DNA from: Anisus vortex
Lineage: Eukaryota; Mollusca; Gastropoda; Planorbidae
Reading direction: 5' to 3'
DNA length: 64,000 bases
Assembly (NCBI GenBank): GCA_949126835.1
Contig: OX421500.1
Location: 15,160,681-15,224,680, forward strand
A program made the position numbers and the translations under genes. How positions within the stretch are numbered: the first letter of the stretch is position 1; each line of letters opens with the position of its first letter. This document shows, piece after piece, positions 1 to 11,064 of this stretch. The notes beneath the pieces are model-generated. The model saw only the letters and a list, made by a program, of their open reading frames with translations. It searched no databases and was not told where the DNA came from.

Positions 1-1817
1 CTGCCTTTTTCTGTAAAATGTATTATATTTTTATACGACAGTAACGGTTGTTTCTCGGCGTGGTGCTTTATCTATTCAAAATACTAATTTCCTAGGCGTG
101 GATTGAAATACTCGGGCCATACAGATGACAATACTTGATCTATATAAATAACTCAAGCACTATATTCGAAACACTGATAATCATAGCACTTAATATGAGT
201 TATATCATGTATTAAGATAAGTGTTAATAAGGCTATATTGAGAGCTTATTTACAAAGTGCGGTAAACAAAAAATTTTGTTGTTGACACATTTAAATTTTT
301 CAACACAGTATGTTTAGAATATAGAAAATGTAATTGTTAATTAATGTATATATAAATAAGTAACGAAATGAAGTTAGTGGGGAAAATGTTAATTAAATAA
401 AAACTATTAGATTCTTTTGAATTATAACCATTGCACCATTATGACATACTTTACCAGGTCCTGCATAACTTCTTTTCGTATTGTCACCCTTGCGGGGTAG
501 AAAACGAGACAGTAGTTCGTATCTTGCGGGAATAGGCCTATTGCCAGCTCGCTATCTTTTAACAGTCTTAGTCAAATGACCCACTTTCCACTAATCTCTA
601 TGGAGACACACATGATTTTTTATAAAAGGCAGAGACAGTGTCATGATGTGAAATTAATTAGGCAAAGTTTAGTCCTTTTGTAATAAGTTACGCATAAGAT
701 TAATTATAATGGGCGTGTATGGGATAAATCTTTTTCCCCTACACACTCCCCCCCTCCCCTACACCCTATCCCTCTCTCTCAACCGCTTGGTCAGGGCGTG
801 GCGTACATAAATAATCTAATGTTTCTCGCCGCCAGCACCTGTGTTACCCACCCTCGTCATCTATTGTTTGCAACAGGGAAGGGCTATGGTGTCCAGTGTT
901 GCCCAGGGTCATGCAGCCGATTCTTGGTTGCGATACAATTTGGGCCTATTGTTTGTTTTCGCCGCACCTAGTTAGGGTCCTTTGTTTAAGACACGAGATG
1001 TATCAAGTGGGAAGATAGTAAATGTGGTGACAAACCGCCTCCCCCCAATTATTACACCCACCCATTCTAGATAGACCAGGTATTATGACTAATCCCTTTG
1101 ACACTGGACACGCCTCTTGACCAATCGTTGTGTAGAGAATTGTAGACATGTGTGACATTGGTTGACGTTTTTGCCCTGGGTCGCCATTGTTAGACTGACG
1201 AGTGGACAGATAAAAGGGGCAGGTTTTACTTTGTTAGGAACAAGACAAGCCTGGACACTTCTTCTCAAAATGTTGCATGACGTTATTCCATATTGGATTT
1301 TTGCATAAATTGTTCACTTGGAATTACTGTGTTGTGAAGTCGTGCTTATATATTATTATTTTCCATGTATTGATGTTTATGTGCTTGGATAAAATTGATG
1401 TGTTGTGGACACCTTATTATCTCTATACGTAAGAGTGACTATTTAAAATAATTACGTTAATACCGGCAATAAACGTTCGACTTGTATACTTACTAAACTT
1501 AAACTCGTTTGTTCTGATTGAGTGTGCATGAGAATACGTGAAGCAAGGAAGGTAGACCGCCAGATAAAAAAGGCACGTTAAATAGAAATATCAAGCGTTG
1601 TTGATGCACCAAGTCTAGTTCAGCCAGTAGCCGTCATAGCCCATAGACAACTAACCAAGTGAGGTGGGATTATAGCGTGTGAGAAGCACAGTAACGAGTG
1701 TATCTTTCTGGCCACACAATCCCCTCATCACAGAAGTATACCAACGATTCTTTGGAATGAATAACTCTAGCTTTCAAATCAATCGAGAGTAAAATTTTGT
1801 ATATATAAGACGTCTTT
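1..1817. other. AT-rich noncoding DNA
   Basis: No convincing reading frame, splice pattern or RNA gene is seen. The part from about 780 to 1540 is richer in G and C than its surroundings. It holds a TATA-like word (GATAAAAGG near 1211) and a poly(A)-signal-like AATAAA near 1469, so it could be an old LTR or a promoter remnant. I could not find matching terminal TG/CA ends, a primer-binding site or a target duplication, so I leave it unclassified. Confidence 0.5.
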
Positions 1818-1920
1818 AACGTATCCTATACTATTATACGAGTTAAAATTGTATCCTATACTATAATACGAGTTAAAATTGTATGTATATCCTATACTAT
1901 AATACGAGTTAGAATTGTAT
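1818..1920. repeat. Short minisatellite, about three units
   Basis: Three tandem copies of a 30-40 bp unit containing TATCCTATACTATAATACGA followed by GTTAAAATTG. They lead directly into a TA-rich microsatellite and the first large repeat unit at 1939. The first copy has one substitution (ACTATTATACG) and the third copy is lengthened by GTATATA. Confidence 0.75.
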
Positions 1921-3890
1921 GTATATATATATATATATGTCTGGAAATTTTCTTCAAAAGCGTTCTAACGATTATCTTCATGTTTTAATGCACGACTTGT
2001 TTCACCTAAAAAAAAATCTACAGCTTTTCGGCCACATAAATAAAAATCGGAAATGATTGTTAGACAAAAATACCCATTAGATTTATCGTAGATATTGAAT
2101 TTGGCCGAGAAAACATGCCATTGCACGATCCACATGTAGCGCGGCATTCAAGAGCGGTGTTTTGTTGCGTCGCAATTATGACGTTGCGGAAATACCCGTT
2201 CAACATTAACAAGAAGTTTAATTTCTTGTTTATGCTGGCTGTTTTGCGCACCGATGATAGATATAATTTAAAGCAAGACCAAGTGTAATAATTTATGTAA
2301 TGCAGGGTGTGCAAACTACAGCCAGTGGTTGACTCGCGGGCTGACAAATAATAGTAGGCCTATGCGTCCCTTGAGGCTTATTTAGATTAAAACGTCCTCA
2401 ATATATTTTATATTAAATTAAAAATAAAATAAAAAATAAAATTTTTACGTATAACTACTTTTTGTATACAAGACATATGTTTACGAATGTTTTATTAAAT
2501 ATATTTATGATTTGCTTATATAGGCCTACCCAAGTAAGATATATTAGAATATGTTAACATTGTCAATTTGAAATCTGGCAAACTAGAAAAGATGTATTCC
2601 ATTCATTCGTATTTTCCTTATATAATAGTCAGACGTGTAATATACTTTTAGTTTTATTGAGGGGGAGGGAAAATTAAACATTTAATCCAACGTATTTTAA
2701 TCATTTCATTTGCAGTCTTTTAAATGAATAACATAATTTCACCTTTAATTATTTAGTATTTTACTGGTGTAATGCTCACAATTTAAACAATTTGTTAAAA
2801 TTTGTATTATACCATTGTTGTAATTGATATTATATTTTGCCGAGATAGTTTATTTTAAACAATAACAATTATGTAGGATATTGGATAAGGTTTACACCAA
2901 ACTATATATTTTAACTTTTTTTTTAGTCAAACATTCTTTGGAATAGTACATTGAAAATAATAAATACATACTTTTTTGAAAAGGATATATTTTTACAAGT
3001 GATTTACAAACTATACTTATGATTTATATATCTGCCCAAGTAAGAAATATTAGACTATGTTAAGTCAATTTGAAATCTGGTAAACTAGTAAAAATGTATT
3101 ACATTTATTCATAGACCTTTTTATTTTCTATTCAATATCAAACACACTAGTCGGCCGCTTGTTAGCTTGAATAGGGTGAGGGAGGAAGTTAAAAAAATTG
3201 ACATAATTTTATAAGAGGGGTCACTAGAAAGTTTGACAGCTGTTAAAGTAGGGGAAGGGGTAAAGATGAACTAAAAATTGTAACGTAATTCACGATATTT
3301 TAAATTTAAACTTTTCATTTTCAGTCTTTTAAATACATAACATAATGACATAAATGACATATATTTCTGTTGGATTTAAAACTGACAACGCTAGCCTACA
3401 TGTTTTTTTTTTTTTAGGGTTTGAAATTAGATTAAGCTGTTTGGTTTTTGCTTTTTTTCTAGCCGTTTTGCAGCAGCTGGTTTAAAAAACAAACTTTCTT
3501 TTTATTCATTGGCAGCATATTAAATAGCAAGATAATTTAACTATAAACGCGCGGCGCTATAAATAATTTAATAATTTCATATTTGTAAAACTAATCACTA
3601 TTAAAGGTATTGCAATATTTGCAATAAACGTCAGTTTTTAAACATTTCATGATAATTATGTTACGTTAGTCATGTCTGTAGCAGGTATGACAGCTATAAG
3701 CAAGCTAACCTGGACTGATGACTCGCCTATAATGATCAGTTCTGAATAGCTGTTCTATGTTAGCTATATCGTATATAGACGCCTACCGAGATTATAATAT
3801 GCCTACTTTATTTTTAAAAAAATTACACTATAGTCAACATTAAATCAGGCTTAAAGCTTTCAAAAATTAGGCTTAGCAGTAGGCCTATGG

Positions 3891-4165
3891 GGGCACGGTA
3901 GCCGAGCGGCAGCGCGTTCGACTGGAGAGCCGAAGGTCCCGGGTTCGAAACCTGGTGCAGGTTAGGATATTTTTCCCGGGTCTGAAGGGTGTCCCTGAGT
4001 CTATCCAGCTCTGATGGTTACCTGACAATAGTTAGGGTAAAGTAAGGGCGGCTGTGCATAGTGCTGGCCACACAATCACCTAGTATGCCGAGGCCACAGA
4101 AACTGACGAACGCTGCATCATCGGACATATGGATCAAATTCGGTCCGACGGGTACTTTTTTTTTT
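3891..4165 (+). mobile_element. tRNA-derived SINE, copy 1
   Basis: The head is tRNA-like. It has a box A (TAGCCGAGCGGCAGCG) and a box B (GGGTTCGAAACC), the RNA polymerase III internal promoter elements. A 200-bp body follows (phrases ATCCAGCTCTGATGG and GGCCACACAATCACC) and then a T-rich end. The 13-base word AGTAGGCCTATGG lies on both sides (3878-3890 and 4166-4178) as the target-site duplication. The anticodon arm is poorly paired, so this is a retroposon and not a working tRNA gene. The same insertion, with the same target word, is present in unit C, so it predates that duplication. Confidence 0.85.
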
Positions 4166-4540
4166 AGTAGGCCTATGGGGATATTTTACTAATTGATGAA
4201 TATCCAATGCAATGGTCTTAATAACTCAGATTAACATGTAGGCATACAGTAAGAATTCAGAAAAAGCTTACTTTTAGACACCTTTTATGAAAGAGATGAT
4301 TTACGAGAATTTTAAAACACAATACAGCGTCACCCTTTGGTACATGCATTTGTCATAAAGGTCCAAACGTTAAGCTTTACAGTTTGTCGGTATCATATGT
4401 TTAGAGTGCAAGATCGATGCAGTTGAAACGTTTATCTCTTTTCAGGCAGATTATATAAATCACACCTAAAATGTTGCTTAGGGGGAAATTTTACATCCGA
4501 TATGAGGAAAGTAATATTGGAGTTGGGTGGAGGGCTGCAT

Positions 4541-4830
4541 GTCTTTACACTATTAGGGCGAATAAAAAGGCCGTGGACATTTTATCTGCTTTGCTCAGAC
4601 AGACCCGTCAACAGTGGCAAGTAAAGTTGGATGGCTGGCAATATAAACAAACAATATCGCAATACCAACTACATTACAACAAAAGAAGAATATGCACACC
4701 AGACGAAGAATTATATTGAGCGTCAGCCTCCGGCCAAAATATGCTGAAGGACAAAACATCTGTTTTCAAGACAAATTTCCATTTGTTTGGATCAATAAAG
4801 AAATTTTATCTTTTATCTTTCATCTTTTAT
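4541..4830 (+). mobile_element. Retroposon tail inserted in unit A
   Basis: Comparison with unit C shows a clean insertion of about 290 bp after GGAGGGCTGCA. Unit C runs straight on to TACAATGAGTG at that point. The inserted piece ends ATTTCCATTTGTTTGGATCA, then AATAAAG and a TATCTTT-type repeat. That is the same 3' tail seen on the LINE fragments at 45243-45850 (minus) and 61315-61557 (plus). The first 200 bp are not recognised. It is younger than the A/C split. Confidence 0.7.
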
Positions 4831-5736
4831 ACAATGAGTGCAAAAATAGAAATGAATACGCCAAAAAACATTACATAACTTTAATTTTTGTAGACGGCAA
4901 AAAAAGACAAATGCAATTTATTGGTCTGGTAAAAACGTACTTATTAAAATTTATGCACCGTTTTTTTACAGCACAATATGTTAAGGTACAAACGCCTGCT
5001 CTTTATTACCGATCGAATGATCGGTCACCTGGTACTATATATATATGTGTATATATGTCTGGAAATTTTCTTCAAAAGCGCTCTAACGATTATCTTCATG
5101 TTTTAATGCACTACTTGTTTCACCTAAAAAAAAATCTACAGCTTTTCGGCCCCACAAATAAAAATCGGAAATGGACGTTAAACAAAAATACACATTAGAT
5201 TTATCGTAGATATTGATTTTGGCCGTGAAAACATGCCCTTGCTCGACCCACATGTAGTGCGGCTTTCAAGAGCGGTGTTTTGTTGCGTCGCAGTTATGAC
5301 GTTTCGGGAATACCCGTAGGCTTACTACAGCAGAAAGAAGTTTAATTTCTTGTTTAAACTACTGTTGCGCACCGATGATAGAAATAATTTAAAGCAAGAC
5401 CAAGTGTAATTTATGTAATGCAGGGGTGTCCAAACTACAGCCAGTGGGTAACGCGCGGGCGGACAAATGATAGTATGCGGCCCTCGCGGCTTATTTAGAT
5501 TTGAACGTCTACCAATATATTTTAGATTAAACTTCAATATATTTTAGATTAAATTTTAAAAAAAAGAAAACAAATACATATTTACGAATTATCTAATAGT
5601 GAGATAATAGTTTGCCGTTTAAATAATAACAGAATTAGAAGAACTTTCACCAAACTAAAGGTCTATTTGTAACTTTCTTTTATCTGACATTTTTTGAAAA
5701 AAAACAACCTCTAAAACTTTTTTTGTGTTTAAACAA

Positions 5737-5862
5737 TGAATAGCTGTATATAGTGTACACTGTAGCAGATTACACTGCACTGTATATAGTGTTCACTGTA
5801 GCAGTATACACTACGCTGTATATAGCATACAACGTAGCAGTATACTCTACACTGTAAATAAT
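5737..5862. repeat. Palindrome-rich minisatellite in unit B
   Basis: About three copies of a 45-bp unit of the form CTGTATATAGTGTACACTGT followed by AGCAGTATACACTAC. Each copy contains inverted words (GTGTACAC, AGTATACACT), so the stretch can fold. It is absent from units A and C. Confidence 0.7.
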
Positions 5863-6404
5863 AAACACTGTTTTAGTATTCACTTTTTTAAAAATTCAAT
5901 TAATGTTTCATTAAAAATGTGTATGATTTGCTTAAAAAGGCCTACCAAAGTAAGATATATTAGAATATGTTAACATTGTCAATTTGAAATCTGGTAAACT
6001 AGAAAAGATGTAAATTCAGTATATTCGTATTTTCCTTATAACAATAGTCAGAAGTGTAATATACTGTTAGTTTTATTGAGGGGCGGGGGGGGGGGGGGGG
6101 GAGAGAAATTAAACACATTATCTAACGAAGCCTACATATATTATGATCTTTTCATTTGCAGTCTTTTCAATGAATAACATAATTTTACCTTTAATTATTT
6201 AGTATTTAAGTTTAATGCTCAAAATTAAAAAAAAAATGTTTATCATACCATTGTTTTAATTAATCAATATTATATTTTACCGCGATAGTTTATTATAAAT
6301 AGTAACACAAATGGAGGATATTAAATAATGTTAACACCAAACTATATTTTTTTACTTTTTTCGTAAAACAATGTTTGGAATAATACATTGAAAACATTGA
6401 AAAT

Positions 6405-6612
6405 CTCTATATATAAAAAGATCGTGTTTGTGTCCCCACGGATCCCTATTGTGTCACTGACTTTTTTAGGCCTAGTCCTATATACTGTCTAATAGCTTTT
6501 CACATCTGACATGTGCCTTCTCTAGCTAAGTTGTTAACGTAGAGGACTGCTGTGCGTGCGAGCGGGTTCGATTCTCCAGTTAGACTATGCCTATTTTTTT
6601 TACCCGATTTAC
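6405..6612 (+). mobile_element. Helentron-like element fragment with tRNA-like module
   Basis: This 200-bp segment matches the reverse complement of the right part of 62593-63046. Both share the sequence from TATATATAAAAAGA, through TAGGCCTAG and CTGTCTAATA, to GGTTCGATTCTCCAGTTAG. The part near 6523-6588 resembles a tRNA (weak box A, clear box B GGTTCGATTC). It replaces the homologous stretch of units A and C, so it is an insertion private to unit B. Its 3' end is missing. Confidence 0.6.
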
Positions 6613-6740
6613 ATTTATTCGTAGACCTTTTTAATTCCTATCAAACATATTTGCCGGCCGTAACTCATTGTTAGCTTGAATGGGTTGAGGGAGGGAGTTG
6701 AAAAAATTGACATAATTTTATAGGAAAGTTTGACAGTTGT

Positions 6741-7077
6741 TTAAGTTAAATAATTAATTAATTGATTGGTTATTTATATAGCGCCTCACTCCATACTAAT
6801 AAAAGCATGCTCGGCGCGCTCACAAAATCGAAACGACAATAACGCTCTAAAATAGTTTTAAACAAGGTTTCGGCCGATGGAGGCACGAAACGACAATAAC
6901 ATTTTAAAATAGTTTCAAACAAGTTTTTTGCTAATGGATGTGTATTTGATCAATTTAGTTGAAAAGAAAAGTCTTCAAATTCTTCTTGAATGCCTTTTTT
7001 GACACAGAGTTTTTCAGTGTCTCAGGTAAGCCGTTCCACAGTGAAGGCGCCACAGATTCAAACGAGCGTACACCAAT
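6741..7077 (-). pseudogene. LINE reverse transcriptase C-terminal fragment
   Basis: Read on the minus strand from about 7075, the peptide GVRSFESVAPSLWNGLPETL followed by KNSVSKKAFKKNLKTFLF* is visible. This is the conserved C-terminal end (LWNxLP ... FKxxLKTxLF) of CR1/L2-type LINE polyproteins. The 3' side is AT-rich and contains the tail-like word TATAGCGCC. The fragment sits precisely between AAGT and AGGGGAAGGGG of the tandem unit. Units A and C show that site empty, and no target duplication is evident. Confidence 0.7.
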
Positions 7078-7154
7078 AGGGGAAGGGGTAGAAGAACTAA
7101 AAATTGTAACGTAATTCACGATATTTTAAATTTAAACTTTTCATTTTCAGTCTT

Positions 7155-7755
7155 TTAAATAATAATAATAATAATATTTGTAAAGCGCTGCCAACAAACA
7201 TAATGTAAGCTCAGAGCGCGTTTAACATACAACTAAGAATACGGATATTACACTAGGCCAGGTGACAGAGCTAAATTGATGATAAAAAACAAGACAAAAC
7301 AAATAAATGTAGCATTAACCGACTTAACCCATAAATAAGACAGTAAGTTTCTAAAGCATGTTAAATGTTATCGAAGGTAAATATTGAAATAATGAGTTTT
7401 TAAGTTCTTTTTGAAAGTAACAGTAGAGCTTGTTCGCCTCAGTTGAATGGGAAGTTGATTCCACACTTTCGGACCGGATACTGAGAAGGCTCTAAGGCCA
7501 ACGGTCGTCAGAGAGAAACGGGGCTCTTCCAGAAGCGATGAGTTTGTAGAACAAAGTGTTCTTTGCGGGACATAAGGTCTGATTAGTGCCTTGAGATAGG
7601 ACGGAAACTCGTATTTAAAAATGCACTGATGGCAAAGTAGCGCCACTTTATACTCAATTCTGGAGCGAGCTTAGAAGGGCAGTTCCCGAGTCTCTTTTAG
7701 ACTTGCACATAAACAAACGCGCAGTACTTTTATGTATTCGTTGTAGCCTGGCGAT
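7155..7755 (-). pseudogene. LINE reverse transcriptase C-terminal fragment
   Basis: The minus-strand reading frame 7646-7368 gives a 92-residue piece. It contains YLKALIRPYVPQRTL, then GLRAFSVSGPKVWNQLPIQL, then FKKNLKTHYF, the signature C-terminus of CR1/L2-like non-LTR retrotransposon proteins. Upstream, to about 7740, decayed codons of the same protein continue with an in-frame stop. Downstream is the 3' UTR, ending in (AAT)n near 7160-7175. The same 3' UTR (AGCGCTG, CAACAAACATAATGTAAGCTC) occurs at 34615-34680, so the two are one family. It is inserted in unit B only. It has no intact gene function. Confidence 0.85.
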
Positions 7756-8133
7756 TTAATGACATAAATGACATATATTTCTGTTGGATTTAAAACTGAC
7801 AACTCTAGCCTTCATGTTTTTTTTGGTTTAAAATGAGATTAAGCTGTTGTTGTTTTTTTTTTTGTTTTTTTTGGGGGGGGGGGTTATCGGTCAAAATCTA
7901 GATATTAGACTGCACAAATAAAAATCTGCTTCGACTGTTAGAATTTAAAGCCCATGTTATTCATAGTAGAAAAAAGAAAAAAGACAAATACAATTTATTG
8001 GTCTGGTAAAGAAGTATTTTTAAAATGTATGCACTGTTGTTTTACATACACATGATGTTAAGGTACAAGCGCCTGCTCTTTATTACCGATCGAATGATCG
8101 GTCACCTGGTACTGTATATATATATATATATAT

Positions 8134-11064
8134 GTCTGGAAATTTTCTTCAAAAGCGCTCTAACGATTATCTTCATGTTTTAATGCACGACTTGTTTCAC
8201 CTAAAAAAAAATCTACAGCTTTTCGGCCACACAAATAAAAATCGGAAATGAACGTTAGACAAAAATACGCTTTAGATTTATCGTAGATAATTGATTTTGG
8301 CCGTGAAAACATGCCATTGCACGATCCACATGTAGCGCGGCATTCAAGAGCGGTGTTTTGTTGCGTCGCAATTATGACGTTGCGGAAATACCCGTTCAAC
8401 ATTAACAATAAGTTTAATTTCTTGTTTATGCTGGCTGTTTTGCGCACCGATGATAGATATAATTTAAAACAAGACCAAGTGTAATAATTTATGTAATGCA
8501 GGGTGTGCAAACTACATCCAGTGGTTGACTCGCGGGCTGACAAATAATAGTATGCGGCCCTTGAGGCTTATTTAGATTAAAACGTCCTCAATATATTTTA
8601 GATTAAATTAAAAATAATAACAAAAAAAAATATTTACGTATTAATTACTAGTGGGATAATAGTTTGCCGTTTAAATAATAACAGAATTAGATGATATTTC
8701 TCCAAACTATATGCCTATTTGTAAATTTTGTTTATATAACATTTTTTTGGAAAAAAAAACACGTCGAAAATAATAAAAGGAACTACTTTTTTTATACAAG
8801 ACATATGTTTACGAATGTTTTATTAAATATATTTATGATTTGCTTATATAGGCCTACCCAAGTAAGATATATTAGAATATGTTAACATTGTCAATTTGAA
8901 ATCTGGCAAACTAGAAAAGATGTATTCCATTCATTCGTATTTTTCTTATATAATAGTCAGACGTGTAATATACTTTTAGTTTTATTAAGGGGTGGGAAAA
9001 TTAAACAATTAATCCAACGTATTTTAATCATTTCATTTGCAGTCTTTTCAATGAATAACATAATTTCACCTTTAATTATTTAGTATTTTACTGGTGTAAT
9101 GCTCACAATTTAAACAATTTGTTAAAATTTGTTTTATTCCATTGTTGTAATTGATATTTTATTTTGCCGAGATAGTTTATTTTAAACAATAACAATTATG
9201 TAGGATATTGGATAAGGTTTACACCAAACTATATATTTTAACTTTTTTTTTAGTCAAACATTCTTTGGAATAGTACATTGAAAATAATAAATAAATACTT
9301 TTTTGAAAAAGATATATTTTTACAAGTGATTTACAAACTATACTTATGATTTATATATGTGCCCAAGTAAGAAATATTAGACTATGTTAAGTCAATTTGA
9401 AATCTGGTAAACTAGTAAAAATGTATCATATTTATTCGTAGACCTTTTTGTTTTCTATTCAATATCAACCACACTAGCCGGCCGCTTGTTAGCTTGAATT
9501 GGGTGAGGGAGGGAGTTGAAAAAATTGACATAATTTTATAAGAGGGGTCACTAGAAAATTTGACAGCTGTTAAAGTAGGGGAAGGGGTAAAGATGAACTA
9601 ACAATTGTAACGTAATTCACGATATTTTAAATTTAAACTTTTCATTTTAAGTCTTTTAAATTTATAACATAATGACATAAATGACATATATTTCTGTTGG
9701 TTTTAAAACTGACAACGCTAGCCTACATGTTTTTTTTTAGGGTTTGAAATTAGATAAAGCTGTTTGGTTTTTGCTTTTTTTTTCCTAGCCGTTTTGCAGC
9801 AGCTGGTTTAAAAAACTAACTTTCTTTTTATTCATTGGCAGCATATTAAATAGCAAGATAATTTAACTATAAACACGCGGCGCTATAAATAATTTAATAA
9901 TTTCATATTTGTAAAACTAATAACTATTAAAGGTATTGCAATATTTGCAATAAACGTCAGTTTTTAAACATTTCATGATAATTATGTTACGTTAGTCATG
10001 TCTGTAGCAGGTATGACAGCTATAAGCAAGCTAACCTGGACTGATGACTCGCCTATAATGATCAGTACTGAATAGCTGTTCTATGTTAGCTATATCGTAT
10101 ATAGTCGCCTACCGAGATTATACTATTTATTTTAAAAAAAATTACACTATAGTTAAAGAAAGCTTTATAGCTTTTAAAAATTAGGCTTAGCAGTAGGCCT
10201 ATGGGGGCACGGTAGCCGAGCGACAGCGCGTTCGACTGGAGAGCCGAAGGTCCCGGGTTCGAATCCTGGTGCAGGCTAGGGCATTTTTCCCGGGTCTGGA
10301 GGGTGTCCCTGAGTCTATCCAGCTCTGATGGTTACCTGACAATAGTTGGGGTAAAGTAAAGGCGGCTGCGCATAGTGCTGTCCACACAATCACCTAGTAT
10401 GCCGAGGCCACAGAAACTGATGAACGCTGCTTCATCGGACACATGGATCAAATTCGGTCCGACGGGTACTTTTTTTTTTTAGTAGGCCTATCCTAAAGAG
10501 GATATTATTTTACTAATTGATGAATATCCAATGCAATGGTCGTAATAACTCATATCAACATGTAGGCATACAGTAAGAATTCAGAAAAAGCTTACTTTTA
10601 GACACCTTTTATGAAAGAGATGATTTACGAGAATTTTAAAACACAATACAGCGTCTCCCTTTGGTACATGCATTTGTCATAAAGGTCCAAACGTTAAGCT
10701 TTACAGTTTGTCGTTATCATATGTTTAGAGTGAAAGATCGATGCAGTTGAAACGTTTATCTCTTTTCAGGCAGATTATATAAATCACACCTAAAATGTTG
10801 CTTAGGGGGAAATTTTACATCCGATATGAGGAAAGTAATATTGGAGTTGGGTGGAGGGCTGCATACAATGAGTGCAAAAATAGAAATGAATACGCCAAAA
10901 AACGTTACATAACTTTAATTTTTGTAGACGGGAAAAAAAGACAAATGCAATTTATTGGTCTGGTAAAAACGTACTTATTAAAATTTATGCACCGTTTTTT
11001 TACAGCACTATATGTTAAGGTACAAACGCCTGCTCTTTATTACCGATCGAATGATCGGTCACCT
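8134..11064 (+). repeat. Large tandem unit C (about 2.93 kb)
   Basis: Third unit, nearly identical to unit A over long stretches (for example 3545-3960 against 9865-10270). It has the same internal direct repeat, the same SINE and the same terminal hairpin (11042-11059) plus CACCTGGT. It lacks the 4541-4830 insertion, and so preserves the uninterrupted plus-strand frame 10795-11172 (125 codons, LRGKFYIRYEESN near the start). That frame follows a good splice-acceptor-like TCTCTTTTCAG but has no recognisable domain. After the hairpin the sequence becomes unique, so the array ends here. Confidence 0.85.
10205..10480 (+). mobile_element. tRNA-derived SINE, copy 2
   Basis: Same element as at 3891-4165, with box B GGGTTCGAATCC intact and the same target word AGTAGGCCTAT on both sides (10192 and 10481). 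It shares its insertion point with copy 1 because the host unit was duplicated after the SINE landed. The minus-strand 64-codon frame across it is only a by-product of the repeat. Confidence 0.85.

Larger units (their letters stand above)
1939..5035 (+). repeat. Large tandem unit A (about 3.1 kb)
   Basis: First of three head-to-tail copies. The unit begins GTCTGGAAATTTTCTTCAAA just after a (TA)n run. It ends with a perfect 7-bp-stem hairpin (ACCGATC-GAAT-GATCGGT, 5008-5025), three bases, then CTGGT. Within it, 2460-2900 and 2950-3420 are diverged direct repeats of each other (shared phrases include CAATTTGAAATCTGG and GTCTTTTAAAT). Unit A carries a SINE at 3891-4165 and a separate 290-bp insertion at 4541-4830. 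The small reading frames on both strands (for example minus 2060-2347, plus 4471-4719 and 4692-5198) are shared between units but match no family I recognise. The hairpin-CTRRT arrangement is what is known at Helitron 3' ends, and that assignment is inference. Confidence 0.85.
5057..8104 (+). repeat. Large tandem unit B (about 3.05 kb)
   Basis: Second unit, same start and same terminal hairpin (8085-8102) followed by CACCTGGT. It is visibly more diverged than A and C and has its own history. It carries a palindromic minisatellite at 5737-5860, a run of about 20 G at 6084-6103, a Helentron-like fragment near 6405-6612 and two LINE tails (6741-7077, 7155-7755). It lacks the SINE and most of the interval corresponding to 3440-4900 of unit A. 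Only its last 150 bases (from about 7980) match the end of the other units again. Confidence 0.85.

Noticed and set aside
780..1540. LTR or promoter with TATA box and poly(A) signal
   Set aside because: The words are in plausible order, but no matching ends, target duplication, primer site or second copy were found.
1818..1920. Regulatory inverted repeat upstream of the tandem units
   Set aside because: It is a simple three-copy tandem repeat, and nothing ties it to expression.
3894..3962. tRNA gene at the SINE head
   Set aside because: The anticodon arm does not pair well, the sequence continues into a SINE body with target duplications, and other copies exist. It is a SINE promoter, not a tRNA gene.
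10199..10393. 64-codon minus-strand gene
   Set aside because: It reads across the SINE in the wrong direction. The frame reflects the repeat only.
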